From a bacterium (GTDB lineage Bacteria; Verrucomicrobiota; Verrucomicrobiia; Limisphaerales; RI-55), in contig WGOC01000031.1 of assembly GCA_016124235.1 (NCBI GenBank), forward strand, positions 32,360-96,359: a stretch of 64,000 bases of DNA, given 5' to 3'. The position numbers and the translations under genes were made by a program. The notes below the pieces were generated by a model. It was not told where the DNA came from, did not search any database, and was given only the letters and a program-made list of their open reading frames with translations. Shown one piece after another: positions 24,612 to 33,332 of the stretch; the first letter of the stretch is position 1, and each line of letters opens with the position of its first letter.

Positions 24612-25031
24612 CTATTTCCCTCCGAAAACCACCAGACAACCGACAAAGAGAATGCCGAGAAGAAACGCGCACATTCCCAGCCAGACCACGATTGAAAGTG
24701 CAATCAGCCCGCTGGGATCACTGGTTCGCCTAGCGCTAAATCGGAACGCGATCACATAAACGCCGGCCGCGACCAGCGGGACAATTCGGTTGCTCCCGCT
24801 CAGAGCCGACAATCCCGCAAACACAACGATCGCTCCGATCGACATGAGAATGATGTTCCGGCTGTGGAATTCCGCTTTGAGCACGTCTTCGGTTTCGGGA
24901 TCCGGACGCAGAATCGCGTCGCATGCCGGGCAGACGATCGCCCTGGCCGTCGGCAGATTGGCGCCGCAGTGCGGACACGCGGCCGGGGAACGGTCATGAC
25001 TCACGGATTCGAGGTCTTCGGGAGGATTCAT
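24612..25031 (-). CDS. Zinc-ribbon membrane protein
   Basis: This gene encodes 139 residues starting MNPPEDLESVSHDRSPAACP. A zinc ribbon CPHC...CPAC lies at residues 19-37. Three hydrophobic segments follow (ILMSIGAIVVFAGLSALSG, IVPLVAAGVYVIAF, ALSIVVWLGMCAFLLGILFVGCLVVF). The function is unknown. The similarity in layout to 25128-25520 suggests duplication of a local module. The gap to the truncated radical SAM gene is 18 bases, so the two may be co-transcribed. Confidence 0.65.
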   Translation of the reverse strand: MNPPEDLESVSHDRSPAACPHCGANLPTARAIVCPACDAILRPDPETEDVLKAEFHSRNIILMSIGAIVVFAGLSALSGSNRIVPLVAAGVYVIAFRFSARRTSDPSGLIALSIVVWLGMCAFLLGILFVGCLVVFGGK

Positions 25032-25127
25032 GGCGGGTTCGTTGGTTGGCCAGATGTTTTACCGGAAGTCTTGTAGTTGCCGTGAATCGAAAATCCAGGT
25101 CGTGCGTTCAACTAAAACGATGGATCA

Positions 25128-25520
25128 TCAGTGAAAGATGTAGCTGCAACCAAAGAATACGACGCCGGCCACCACTGCGATGAGACCAAGAAAAAGGAAC
25201 AACCCGCCGAACGCCTGACCCAACACGCCGGAAATCCGCGTCGACGCCAGCGCGAAGCAGATCAGGAACAAGGTGCCCAGGACGGCGCCACAAATCAGGC
25301 CGCCCGCGACACCCGCACCAGAATGGAAGATACAGCCAAAGCCGACGATGAATGGAATGAAGAAAGCCAAACCATAACGCAGATCGCGGCGCGGTTGCTG
25401 CACCTGTCCTTCGAACGCCGAGTCATCCGCCCCTTGCTGCAGGATGAATCCGCATTCAGGACACACAACTCCTGACGACTGGCTGGTGTCCGCTTGGCAA
25501 TGGGGACAGTTGGCGGGCAT
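25128..25520 (-). CDS. Zinc-ribbon membrane protein
   Basis: I start at ATG 25520 (MPANCPHCQADTSQSSGVVC), giving 130 residues; an upstream start would only translate repeat DNA. CPHC...CPEC zinc ribbon at residues 5-23, then three or four membrane segments (YGLAFFIPFIVGFGCIF, GVAGGLICGAVLGTLFLICFAL, LFLFLGLIAVVAGVVFFG). Same layout as its downstream neighbour. Function unknown. Confidence 0.65.
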   Translation of the reverse strand: MPANCPHCQADTSQSSGVVCPECGFILQQGADDSAFEGQVQQPRRDLRYGLAFFIPFIVGFGCIFHSGAGVAGGLICGAVLGTLFLICFALASTRISGVLGQAFGGLFLFLGLIAVVAGVVFFGCSYIFH

Positions 25521-25559
25521 GGACGCACGGTATCCAAAAGCGGCTCCGTGCCAAGCGAG

Positions 25560-25700
25560 GAATGGGGGCGAAATGTCCAAGGACAAATGACAAAGGACCA
25601 AATAAGTTCCAAGGCCCAAGATGAAACGGCGGTTTCCGGGCGTGGCTCGGTTGATTGGTTGGTTGAACGTTCCTTGGACCTTGGTCCTTTAAACTTGGAA
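25560..25700. repeat. Intergenic AAGTTCCAAG / TTGGACCTTGG repeat stretch
   Basis: The gap between the zinc-ribbon gene and the second radical SAM gene contains AAATGTCCAAGGACAAATGA and AAGTTCCAAGGCCCAAGATG, and, 70 bases on, CCTTGGACCTTGGTCC and AACTTGGAACTT. The left and right parts are imperfect inverted copies, so the stretch could form a long hairpin. It is probably a dispersed repeat. Confidence 0.5.
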
Positions 25701-25706
25701 CTTACG

Positions 25707-26897
25707 CTAGACTTTCCCGATCCACTTCCAGTCTTCGACGACGGCGCGAATCGAGGTGGCATTGCGCGGATCGGCGACGTGTTTCGCGGCTTTGATCAGG
25801 TCACCCTTTTTGAGCGCGTTCCACGCATCGCTGGCGTTGATGGCCACGTGCTGGAGAATACTCGGGTCGCGATAGCAATCGATCATGCAACGCTGGCAGC
25901 CGTCGCGGATCAACTTCGACGCGTCGAAGTCGTAGATGTTGCACATCGGCTTTTCCCAAAAATGGCAACGATACAGATCGAGTTTCCAGTCGAGGTAGAA
26001 ATATTTGTGCCCGCCGAGGCAGCCGAAGATCTCCTTTTCCTTGCGTAAATGACGCTGCATCTCCGTGAGCGATTCGGTCGGGTTCACGACCGGGAAACCG
26101 CTCTTGTGCTTCATCTTCTTGATCTTCTCGAAAACCTCGATGAGTTCGTCGGTGGTGTAGCTGACGAGATTGGATTCGCTGAAACTGAGATAACTCGATT
26201 CCAATGCGGTGAGCGGGTAGCTGAACGTGCAACTCCGAAAACCGAGCGACTCGAGAAATGCCGGTAACTTGTCGTAGTCGTCGATCAACCGGCTGGCCGT
26301 GATGCTGGCCGTCGTCTGGATGCCGACGCCCTGGAAAAACTCGTTCGCACGTTTGATCTTCTCGCAGACGTCCTTGAGCCCGCGGTTCTGCTCGTGCTTG
26401 GCAATGTCATGCGCGTCGATCGACATGATCACGCTGCTCAGGCCGTCGTCCGTGAGGCAGCGCATGTTCTCCTCGGTCCAGAGGCCGCCGTTGGTGCAGA
26501 TCATCGGGTTGATGCCGCGCTCGGCCGCGTAACGGACCATCTGCCGCAAGTCCTTGTGCGCCATTGGTTCGCCGCCGACGAAAAGCAGGTAGCCGATGTG
26601 ATTCTTTACGCAGATGTCGATGACGTCCTTCGCCTCCTGCAACGTCACGCTTTTGCGCATCTTGGGATCGAACTGCGACCGGGCAAAACCGCAAAATCCG
26701 CAGTCGGCGTTGCAAATGTTCGTGATCGCAAACTGGAGATAACCCGGACCGCCGTGATCGAGAACTTCCTTGAACAATTGCCAGGTGCCCTTGGCCGGCC
26801 GCTTCACAGGCGGCAGCGGTTCCCAACGGGAATTGGGCATCGGCGCCGGGGTAATCTTGGGCGGGTCGGAAACGGGCTTGTCGGCAACTGCACTCAT
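25707..26897 (-). CDS. Radical SAM protein, HpnH-like
   Basis: The protein has 396 residues. After a Pro-rich 35-residue leader comes YLQFAITNICNADCGFCGFARS with Cys62, Cys66 and Cys69 for the [4Fe-4S] cluster, then the SAM-binding FVGGEPMAHKDL, TNGGLW and MSIDAHD segments. The C-terminus has further cysteines (FGCLGGHKYFYLDWKLDLYRCHFW, CNIYDF, CQRCMIDCYRDPS), as in HpnH-like proteins and SPASM-type enzymes. HpnH joins adenosine to hopene; no other hopanoid gene is visible, so the substrate is not certain. Confidence 0.75.
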   Translation of the reverse strand: MSAVADKPVSDPPKITPAPMPNSRWEPLPPVKRPAKGTWQLFKEVLDHGGPGYLQFAITNICNADCGFCGFARSQFDPKMRKSVTLQEAKDVIDICVKNHIGYLLFVGGEPMAHKDLRQMVRYAAERGINPMICTNGGLWTEENMRCLTDDGLSSVIMSIDAHDIAKHEQNRGLKDVCEKIKRANEFFQGVGIQTTASITASRLIDDYDKLPAFLESLGFRSCTFSYPLTALESSYLSFSESNLVSYTTDELIEVFEKIKKMKHKSGFPVVNPTESLTEMQRHLRKEKEIFGCLGGHKYFYLDWKLDLYRCHFWEKPMCNIYDFDASKLIRDGCQRCMIDCYRDPSILQHVAINASDAWNALKKGDLIKAAKHVADPRNATSIRAVVEDWKWIGKV

Positions 26898-27010
26898 CGA
26901 ATTGGCAGCGGATAGTGGCGGCGAGCCCCGGCGAAGGCAACGATTGTTTGGGCATCAATTCCGCCGTGGACCGGCTAGTCAATTGTTTCCGCACTTCTGG
27001 GCGCGGCAGG

Positions 27011-27658
27011 CTACGAAGGGGCCGCAACAACTGGGATGGTCACGTTGCCGGCCGGATAACGAATGCCACGCTTTGCCAGCCAGTTGCGAATTTGCAGGAT
27101 ATCCACCGGACAAAGATTGAGGACCGCCCACGGGTGTTCCACGCCATGTTCGTCCTTCCAATGATCCCGCCGCCGGAAACCAAATCGCTCGTAATACGAC
27201 ACTGAGTCTTTGACCGCGAATATGAACACGTTGACGTCCATCTGATCACTACGCAGCAATGCCAGGCGAACGAGTACCATCGCGACCCCGATTCCGCGGC
27301 GTTGATACTCGGGATCAATCAAGCCGTAAAACAGAACCGCGTTCTGCCAGTTTTGCCAGTAGTTCAGCCCGCAACACAAAACAACCTTGCCATCAAGTTC
27401 ACCCACCAGGAGACATCCGGCTTGTCGATCGAGTGTGTTTTCGAAGTATTTCAAACCATCGTCGGGGAAGCGTCCTGATTCGTTGGACCGATAAAGTTCC
27501 AGGCAGACGGCCTTGTCGGCCTCGGTGTAGGTGCGGAAGCGAACGGGTGGAACCGGTCGGTCCACGACGTCGGGATGAAGTGGATTGGGGCCCTTCAAAT
27601 AGTGAATGAATCGCCGAACCATTGGGTTGCCTGCCGATGTTTGCGATCCGTTAGGCAT
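27011..27658 (-). CDS. GNAT-family N-acetyltransferase
   Basis: The protein has 215 residues. The acetyl-CoA binding loop is seen in FYGLIDPEYQRRGIGVAMVLVRLAL (R/Q-x-x-G-x-G/A), followed by FIFAVKDSVSYYERFGFRRRDHW. The N-terminal ~45 residues are an extension. A start at 27622 (MVRRFIHYLKG) is also possible. The acceptor is unknown. It is separated from the radical SAM gene by about 110 bases on the same strand. Confidence 0.8.
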   Translation of the reverse strand: MPNGSQTSAGNPMVRRFIHYLKGPNPLHPDVVDRPVPPVRFRTYTEADKAVCLELYRSNESGRFPDDGLKYFENTLDRQAGCLLVGELDGKVVLCCGLNYWQNWQNAVLFYGLIDPEYQRRGIGVAMVLVRLALLRSDQMDVNVFIFAVKDSVSYYERFGFRRRDHWKDEHGVEHPWAVLNLCPVDILQIRNWLAKRGIRYPAGNVTIPVVAAPS

Positions 27659-27749
27659 ACGTCAATCCGCGCCGTTGGACTTGCTTCCGTCAGTGGCATG
27701 ATAGAACCTTTTTATTACGAAAAGTGAGGAACATATTCGCGGACCTGGC

Positions 27750-28433
27750 TTGGCGTGGCGGTTCGCGTTTATATCGCTGGCGCTACTGATCCTCGTGGTC
27801 GGCTGGCTGGCTGTGATGTTATTCAGCCACACTTGGACAGCGTATCCTGGAATGGTTCTCTGTAGGAGTTATGGTCGCATTTCCGGGACTGTATTTTTCA
27901 GTCGCTCGGACGCCGGTGAAGACGTCGCACCATTTTCCTTACGAATCAGGGCCGCATCGGCCGCCGCGTGGCACTGGAGTGTTCCCACGAACTTCAATTA
28001 CGACGAATTTGAATTGGAAACGGGGCGCACGGCCGAAGGCGCCCCGGGTGCGGATCATCTTTCCGTGAGATTGCCGACCCTCGATTACCAAGCGAACTCG
28101 GCGACCGGCGTTCTGAACGCGGTCACGCTTCGCCAATTCTTAGTCGGTTCCCATGCTTCGCCCAATGCCCGCCCCACGGCCAATGATTGCGAGTGGATCA
28201 TCAAGATCTTGGAACGCGCGCACGATGGTTCATTTCCCCGGCCACGGCACGCCGGGATCGACGCACGCCAATTCGCGGGCGCTGGGCTGCAACCGCCAAC
28301 GGCGTTCGCTGTTTCATTCTATCACTTCGATCTGGGCATGGGCATTCCCTGGCCGTTCTGGGTCTGGCTTTTCGTCTGGGGCGCCTTGGTTTGGTTCGCT
28401 GAGCGAAAGTGGATGAGACGTCGCTCAACATAG
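27750..28433 (+). CDS. Membrane protein of unknown function
   Basis: The 227-residue protein starts at a TTG (MAWRFAFISLALLILVVGWL). One N-terminal membrane helix, a periplasmic-like middle domain of ~170 residues (SYGRISGTVFFSRSDAGEDV, LSVRLPTLDYQ), a second helix (WPFWVWLFVWGALVWFAE) and a basic RKWMRRRST tail give an N-in, C-in topology. No family is recognised. Confidence 0.55.
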   Translation: MAWRFAFISLALLILVVGWLAVMLFSHTWTAYPGMVLCRSYGRISGTVFFSRSDAGEDVAPFSLRIRAASAAAWHWSVPTNFNYDEFELETGRTAEGAPGADHLSVRLPTLDYQANSATGVLNAVTLRQFLVGSHASPNARPTANDCEWIIKILERAHDGSFPRPRHAGIDARQFAGAGLQPPTAFAVSFYHFDLGMGIPWPFWVWLFVWGALVWFAERKWMRRRST

Positions 28434-28504
28434 GCGGAACAATCTGCGCGCGGCGTGTTTGGTTTGCGGCAGCGTGATCTGGCTTTGGCGATGACGAACA
28501 CAAA

Positions 28505-30448
28505 TCACGGCGAACGAAGGCGGTAGAAGCGCGTGGAATGATTCGCAAAGTCCGCATCGCTGAAAGTGGACGAGCCTCCGGTCAGTGTGTTGGTGCTGAC
28601 CGGTGTCCAATCGGGGTTCGATAAACTTGTCGCGGCTTCTACTATCACCTTCTGGTCGCTCGCCCATGAGATGTTGAAACCAAATGCACCATTGTTCATT
28701 CCGAAGTTACTGTCAGCGGTTTGCATTTGCGGCAGCCAGAGCGCCGTCGGAACACCAGCAAAGATGGCAAAGGCACTCCAGCCGGTGGTGGCGGGCAGGT
28801 AATAGGCGATGGCATTACCGGATTGGAAGAACACTCCCGAGCCAACCGGATCAGGGGCATTTCCTCTGAAATAGACGCTCGTCAGGTTGGTGCAGTTTTG
28901 GAACGCGTCTGACTCGATGCTGTTGACTGAGTCGCCTATCGTCACACTCGTAAGGCGGCCACAGAAAGCAAAGGCGGAGTTGCCGATAGTCGTTACTCCG
29001 TCGGGGACCGTGTAGCCACCGAACTTGCCACCCGGACATTGGATCAGCGTGGTCTGCGTCTTGTCGAAAACGGCCCCATCTACACTGCTGTAGTTCGGAT
29101 TGGTGGCTTCAACCGTGATATCGGTGAGACTGGTGCAGTTGGCGAGCGCATTCTCGGCAAATTTTATGGTGGTGACACTCTCGGGGATCGTCAGGCTCGT
29201 CAGGCTGGTGCAGGAATAGAACGAATGGCTCCCGATGGTGTTGACATTATTTGGGATCACGTAGTCGCCGGTCTTGCCACCCGGACATTGGATCAGCGTC
29301 GATTGCGTTTTGTCGAACAACACTCCATCAGCGCTGCTGTAGTTGGGATTGGCCCCGTCCACCACGATGTTGGTTAAGCCGCTACATACATGGAACGCAT
29401 AGTCCGCGATACTGGTGACGCTACCGGGAATTATCACACTCGTGAGGCCCCCACCAAAAGCAAATGCCGAGTCCGCGATTGCGGTGACGTTGTTCGGGAT
29501 CGTATAACCACCGACTTTGCTTGCTGGATACAGGAGCAGCGTCGACTGTGTCTTATCAAACAGAACTCCATCGACGCTGCTGAAGTTCGGGTTGGCGGCA
29601 TTGACAGCGATATTGGTCAATTTGCTACAGAGACCGAACGCACTCCCCGCTCCAAAGGTAATTGTGGTGACATTCGCAGGCATCGTCAGACTTGTCAGGC
29701 CGGCGCAGGAATAGAACGCGTGGCCACCGATAGTGATGACACCTTCGGGGATCACATAGTCATCGGTCTTGCCCCCGGGACATTGGATCAGCGTCGTCTT
29801 CATTTTATCGAACAACACCCCATCGGCGCTGCTGAAGTTGGGATTGGCACTGTCCACCACGATGCTGGTCAAGTTGCTACAAAGGTTTAATGCTTGGTTC
29901 CCAATGTTCGTCACGCCGATGCCTATCGTCACGCTCTTCAGACTATTGCAGTCCCAGAACGCATTGTCCCCAATGGAGGCAACACTGTCGGGGATCGACA
30001 TATTTGTGAGGCTATTGCAGCCGATAAAGACAGAATACCCAATGGTGGTGACGCTCGTGCCGAGGTCTAGCCTGGTCAAACTTGTGCAGGCGGTGAAGGC
30101 AGAGTTCCCGATGGTCGTGACGCCGTTGCCGAATGTCACATTCGTCAGGCCCATGCACCTATAGAACGCGGTATCCCCGATGCTCGTGACGCTATCGGGA
30201 ATCGTCACGCTCGTCACGTTAGTCTCTCCACTAAAGACGCCAGTACCAAGCGCAGTGACCGGCAGGCCATTGATGGAGTCCGGAATGATGACGTTGCCGC
30301 CTGGCCCGGTGTAGCTGTAAACCGTGATCGTACCGGTGTTGTTTGTGGAAATGTAGTAATCCTGGGCTTGGACCAACGCCGGAAACAGCATAAGCAGCCC
30401 TGGTCCGGCGCAAAAGCTAACGATTGTGGTTAATAGTTTCCCATTCAT
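28505..30448 (-). CDS. Secreted BspA-type leucine-rich repeat protein
   Basis: The protein has 647 residues. A signal peptide (MNGKLLTTIVSFCAGPGLLMLFPALVQA) is followed by about 18 LRR_5 units of the pattern LTSVTIPDSVTSIGDxAFxxCxxLTNI, interrupted by five copies of a NPNYSSADGVLFDKTQSTLIQCPGG-type insert. A C-terminal domain (FGMNNGAFGFNISWASDQKV...FYRLRSP), common in Verrucomicrobia secreted proteins, ends it. A strong ribosome site AAGGAG lies 6 bases before the ATG. It probably acts at the cell surface in adhesion. Confidence 0.88.
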   Translation of the reverse strand: MNGKLLTTIVSFCAGPGLLMLFPALVQAQDYYISTNNTGTITVYSYTGPGGNVIIPDSINGLPVTALGTGVFSGETNVTSVTIPDSVTSIGDTAFYRCMGLTNVTFGNGVTTIGNSAFTACTSLTRLDLGTSVTTIGYSVFIGCNSLTNMSIPDSVASIGDNAFWDCNSLKSVTIGIGVTNIGNQALNLCSNLTSIVVDSANPNFSSADGVLFDKMKTTLIQCPGGKTDDYVIPEGVITIGGHAFYSCAGLTSLTMPANVTTITFGAGSAFGLCSKLTNIAVNAANPNFSSVDGVLFDKTQSTLLLYPASKVGGYTIPNNVTAIADSAFAFGGGLTSVIIPGSVTSIADYAFHVCSGLTNIVVDGANPNYSSADGVLFDKTQSTLIQCPGGKTGDYVIPNNVNTIGSHSFYSCTSLTSLTIPESVTTIKFAENALANCTSLTDITVEATNPNYSSVDGAVFDKTQTTLIQCPGGKFGGYTVPDGVTTIGNSAFAFCGRLTSVTIGDSVNSIESDAFQNCTNLTSVYFRGNAPDPVGSGVFFQSGNAIAYYLPATTGWSAFAIFAGVPTALWLPQMQTADSNFGMNNGAFGFNISWASDQKVIVEAATSLSNPDWTPVSTNTLTGGSSTFSDADFANHSTRFYRLRSP

Positions 30449-30608
30449 GATTTCTCCTTGGTGTTAAGTCAGGCGCCCTCATGGAGGCACATAGGAATCC
30501 GACAAACCATATCCTGTCTCGTCACGGAAAAATCTGCGCAACCTTTGCGTCGTCGATCGTCGAACTTTCACTCGCGTGCCGCTGCGGACGTGTTCACAAT
30601 TGGTTTCA

Positions 30609-31580
30609 ATGAACCCACCCGCGATCCGTTTTGAACGCGTCACCAAGGTTTACCAAAACCGGCAGGTCGCGTTGGCGGATGTCTCCTTCGAAGTGCCGGC
30701 GGGCGCGACGGTCGGCTTGCTTGGCGCAAACGGTTCGGGGAAGTCTACGAGCATCGGCATCGCGCTCGGGTTGGTCACTCCCAGCGCCGGCCATGTGGAA
30801 GTTCTGGGTCAGCCAATGACGCCCGGCGCCAAGGCGACCCGCCAACGGTTGGGCTTTCTCTCCGATGACCCGTCCTTTCCGAAGGATCTGAACGCGATTC
30901 AATATCTCGACTTTGTTGGGCGTTGTTATGGTCTGCCGCGACTCGAACAAAAAGCGCGCATGGGCACCCTGCTGCGAACGGTTGGTTTGACGGACGACGC
31001 CAGCCGCAGGATAGGAACTTACTCGACCGGCATGAAGACGCGATTGGGCGTCGCGGCTTCGTTGATGAACCATCCCGAGATGTTGTTCTGGGATGAACCG
31101 ACGGCCGGTCTCGACCCGATCAGCCGCATGCAAACGCTCGATCTATTGGAAAAATTTCGCGGCAACAAAACGGTCGTTCTGAGTTCGCACATTCTCGGGG
31201 ACATCGATCGCGTTTGTGATCGGCTGATCATTTTGAACAAAGGTCAGCTGCTGTTTGATGGCCCGCGTGCGGAACTGGAAAACATGCTCCCGCATCGCGT
31301 CCTGGATATTCGTGCGAATGGATCGCTGGACGCGTTTCGGGCAGACATCGAAGCGCGCATGGGACGAAAAATCTTCAGCCACGAGCCGGGACGGATTCGC
31401 ATCGAACTGGATTCGACGGACGTCGTTGGCGAGGTGACCGGACAACTGCTGGAATTGGCCCGCGCACATGACGTTACCATTTCCGGCATCAACTCGATTG
31501 GTCGCCAGCTGGAAGATGCGTATCTCAAGTTGATCACCGAAGACGAATTCCGCGGCTTTGAACGCGTCAGTTCACCGTAG
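30609..31580 (+). CDS. ABC transporter ATPase
   Basis: I start at ATG 30609 (MNPPAIRFERVTKVYQNRQV), giving 323 residues. Walker A GANGSGKST, signature YSTGMKTRLGVAASL (variant of LSGGQ with STGMK), Walker B MLFWDEPTAGLD, and the H-loop SSHILGDI are all present. The class is that of ABC-2 exporters (Nat/Ccm/Nod-type), with a ~100-residue C-terminal regulatory domain. The gene is 2 bases ahead of the permease gene, so they form one complex. Confidence 0.9.
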   Translation: MNPPAIRFERVTKVYQNRQVALADVSFEVPAGATVGLLGANGSGKSTSIGIALGLVTPSAGHVEVLGQPMTPGAKATRQRLGFLSDDPSFPKDLNAIQYLDFVGRCYGLPRLEQKARMGTLLRTVGLTDDASRRIGTYSTGMKTRLGVAASLMNHPEMLFWDEPTAGLDPISRMQTLDLLEKFRGNKTVVLSSHILGDIDRVCDRLIILNKGQLLFDGPRAELENMLPHRVLDIRANGSLDAFRADIEARMGRKIFSHEPGRIRIELDSTDVVGEVTGQLLELARAHDVTISGINSIGRQLEDAYLKLITEDEFRGFERVSSP

Positions 31581-31582
31581 TC

Positions 31583-33331
31583 ATGCCGAGTGAATCCACA
31601 TTCAGTCGCCGTGCGCCCGGCAACGAACCTTCGGAAGGCCCGGATGATTCGCTGGCGGGTCCCGTGAATACGCCCGGGCGCTGGCGGACCATTCGCATGC
31701 TGACCGGTGTGGACATGCGCGCGATGCTGGGCTCGTGGCTGGTCCGTGGTTTCTTTCTGGCGAGCGCAGCGTTGTCGATCCTCGCGCTGAAGGGCATGCA
31801 GGCGGAGCAAAAGGTCGCCAGCCAGATGTTGGAAGCGGTGTTTGCGACCTATATCGTGCTGTGGATGCACGCCGTCATTTTCATCGCCGGCAGTGCGTTG
31901 ACGCGTGAGCAGCATTGTCTCAACGACGCGATCCTCTGCCGGGGCATTACCCGGGGCGAATACCTCTTTGGAAAGTTGTTTGCCCGCTGTCTGATGATTG
32001 CGCTGCTGATCTGTGCCGTGTTGGTGCCATCGGGATTTTGGGCGATTCGCCAGGATCAATTGGTGCGCACAGAGACCGGCCAACTGTCGGCCAAGGCCGA
32101 GAACACGAAGATCGAAGCGTGGGATCCGAAAAAGATTTTCGCAGAGATCGACGGCAGCATTCTTTCCATGGACAAGGAGGCCGGTGATTCGGTGCAGGCC
32201 GGCGAAGTCCTCGCGCTGATTGATGATCGCAATTTGTTCGACGAACTCGAGCGGGAACGGCGCGATGAACAAAACGCGATGCAGGAAGTCGAGAACGCCC
32301 GTCGCCGTGCCGAGAACGCTCGACGCGCCGTGGCGCAAGCCGAGGAGGCGCTGGCCCGGGCCGAGCGCGCATTGCTCGCCAAAGATCTCCTGAGCAAGCT
32401 CGAACAGGCCGATCGCGCAGCCGACTTGCGCATTCGTAAGCGTGATTTAAAGAACGCGGAGAACGATTACCGGGTCGCCCAGGACGGTGTCGGCGTGGCC
32501 GAGCGGGCGGTGGAAACCGCGAAGGCGAAGATCCTTGAAACACGCAAACGAATGACTCACGCCACGGTTACGTCGCCGGTGTCGGGCTATCTCACCGAGG
32601 TGCTCGTGCGACCGTCCCAGTATGCTTCAATCGGCACACATCTGTTCACCATCGCGCCGCTGGACGACTATCAACTGCGCGTGCCGGTCTACAATTTCAA
32701 CGAATTCAAACGGCTGAAAGTTGGGCTGCAGGCATTCATCACGGTTCAAGGAACCGAGTACGAGGGCAAGGTGGAGCGACTTGGCGCCATGACTGAGGCG
32801 GATCGCTGGGGACGCCAGAGCAATTACGCGATCGTGCGGTTTAAAGGGGACGGAACGCTCGGGCTACTGGGTCTAATGGCGGACGTGCGGATGGTTCTGC
32901 CGCCACCCGAGGAGCAAAAACCGAATCGGGCGGAGGTTTTGCTGAACGCGCTGATGGGCCGGAGCGAAGAGGACATCGGCTCGCGTACCGCTTCAGTGAC
33001 GCCGTTTTGGATGAGCGTGACTCTGGTGAAAGTGGTGAGCTGCGCGTGGATGATGACAACGTTGACGCTGATGCTGGTCGTGATGTTTCGCAATTCACTG
33101 ATCGCCATCCTGTGTGCGATTGGACTCTGGCACGTTTCCAATCTTGCGTTTGATTTCGCCGGCCTGCCGCAGCTTTCGTATCTCGAAATCCTGCGCACGA
33201 TGGGGCGCGTTCTGGGCGGCATCGTGAGTCCGGGTGAGGAACTGGCATCGATTGCCTGGATCCTCGGTTTCAGTGCCGTGTTCGCGGCGGTCGCCGCCAT
33301 CCTGTTCATTGCCAAGGATCCGCCGAAGTAA
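31583..33331 (+). CDS. ABC-2 permease with embedded HlyD-type adaptor domain
   Basis: The protein has 582 residues. After a cytoplasmic leader, three membrane helices lie near residues 50-70, 83-104 and 135-155. Then comes a full adaptor: a half-lipoyl motif IFAEIDGSILSMDKEAGDSVQAGEVLALIDD (about 185-215), an Ala/Glu/Arg-rich coiled coil (about 217-330), the second lipoyl half ATVTSPVSGYLTEVLVRPSQYASIGT, and a beta-barrel (DYQLRVPVYNFNEFKRLKVGLQA). Three further helices follow from about residue 480. The adaptor sits where an ABC-2 permease has its extracytoplasmic loop between helices 3 and 4. So pump and periplasmic adaptor are one chain, perhaps feeding an outer-membrane channel. It follows the ATPase gene by 2 bases and precedes the FGE-like gene by 1. 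Confidence 0.85.
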   Translation: MPSESTFSRRAPGNEPSEGPDDSLAGPVNTPGRWRTIRMLTGVDMRAMLGSWLVRGFFLASAALSILALKGMQAEQKVASQMLEAVFATYIVLWMHAVIFIAGSALTREQHCLNDAILCRGITRGEYLFGKLFARCLMIALLICAVLVPSGFWAIRQDQLVRTETGQLSAKAENTKIEAWDPKKIFAEIDGSILSMDKEAGDSVQAGEVLALIDDRNLFDELERERRDEQNAMQEVENARRRAENARRAVAQAEEALARAERALLAKDLLSKLEQADRAADLRIRKRDLKNAENDYRVAQDGVGVAERAVETAKAKILETRKRMTHATVTSPVSGYLTEVLVRPSQYASIGTHLFTIAPLDDYQLRVPVYNFNEFKRLKVGLQAFITVQGTEYEGKVERLGAMTEADRWGRQSNYAIVRFKGDGTLGLLGLMADVRMVLPPPEEQKPNRAEVLLNALMGRSEEDIGSRTASVTPFWMSVTLVKVVSCAWMMTTLTLMLVVMFRNSLIAILCAIGLWHVSNLAFDFAGLPQLSYLEILRTMGRVLGGIVSPGEELASIAWILGFSAVFAAVAAILFIAKDPPK

Positions 33332-33332
33332 G

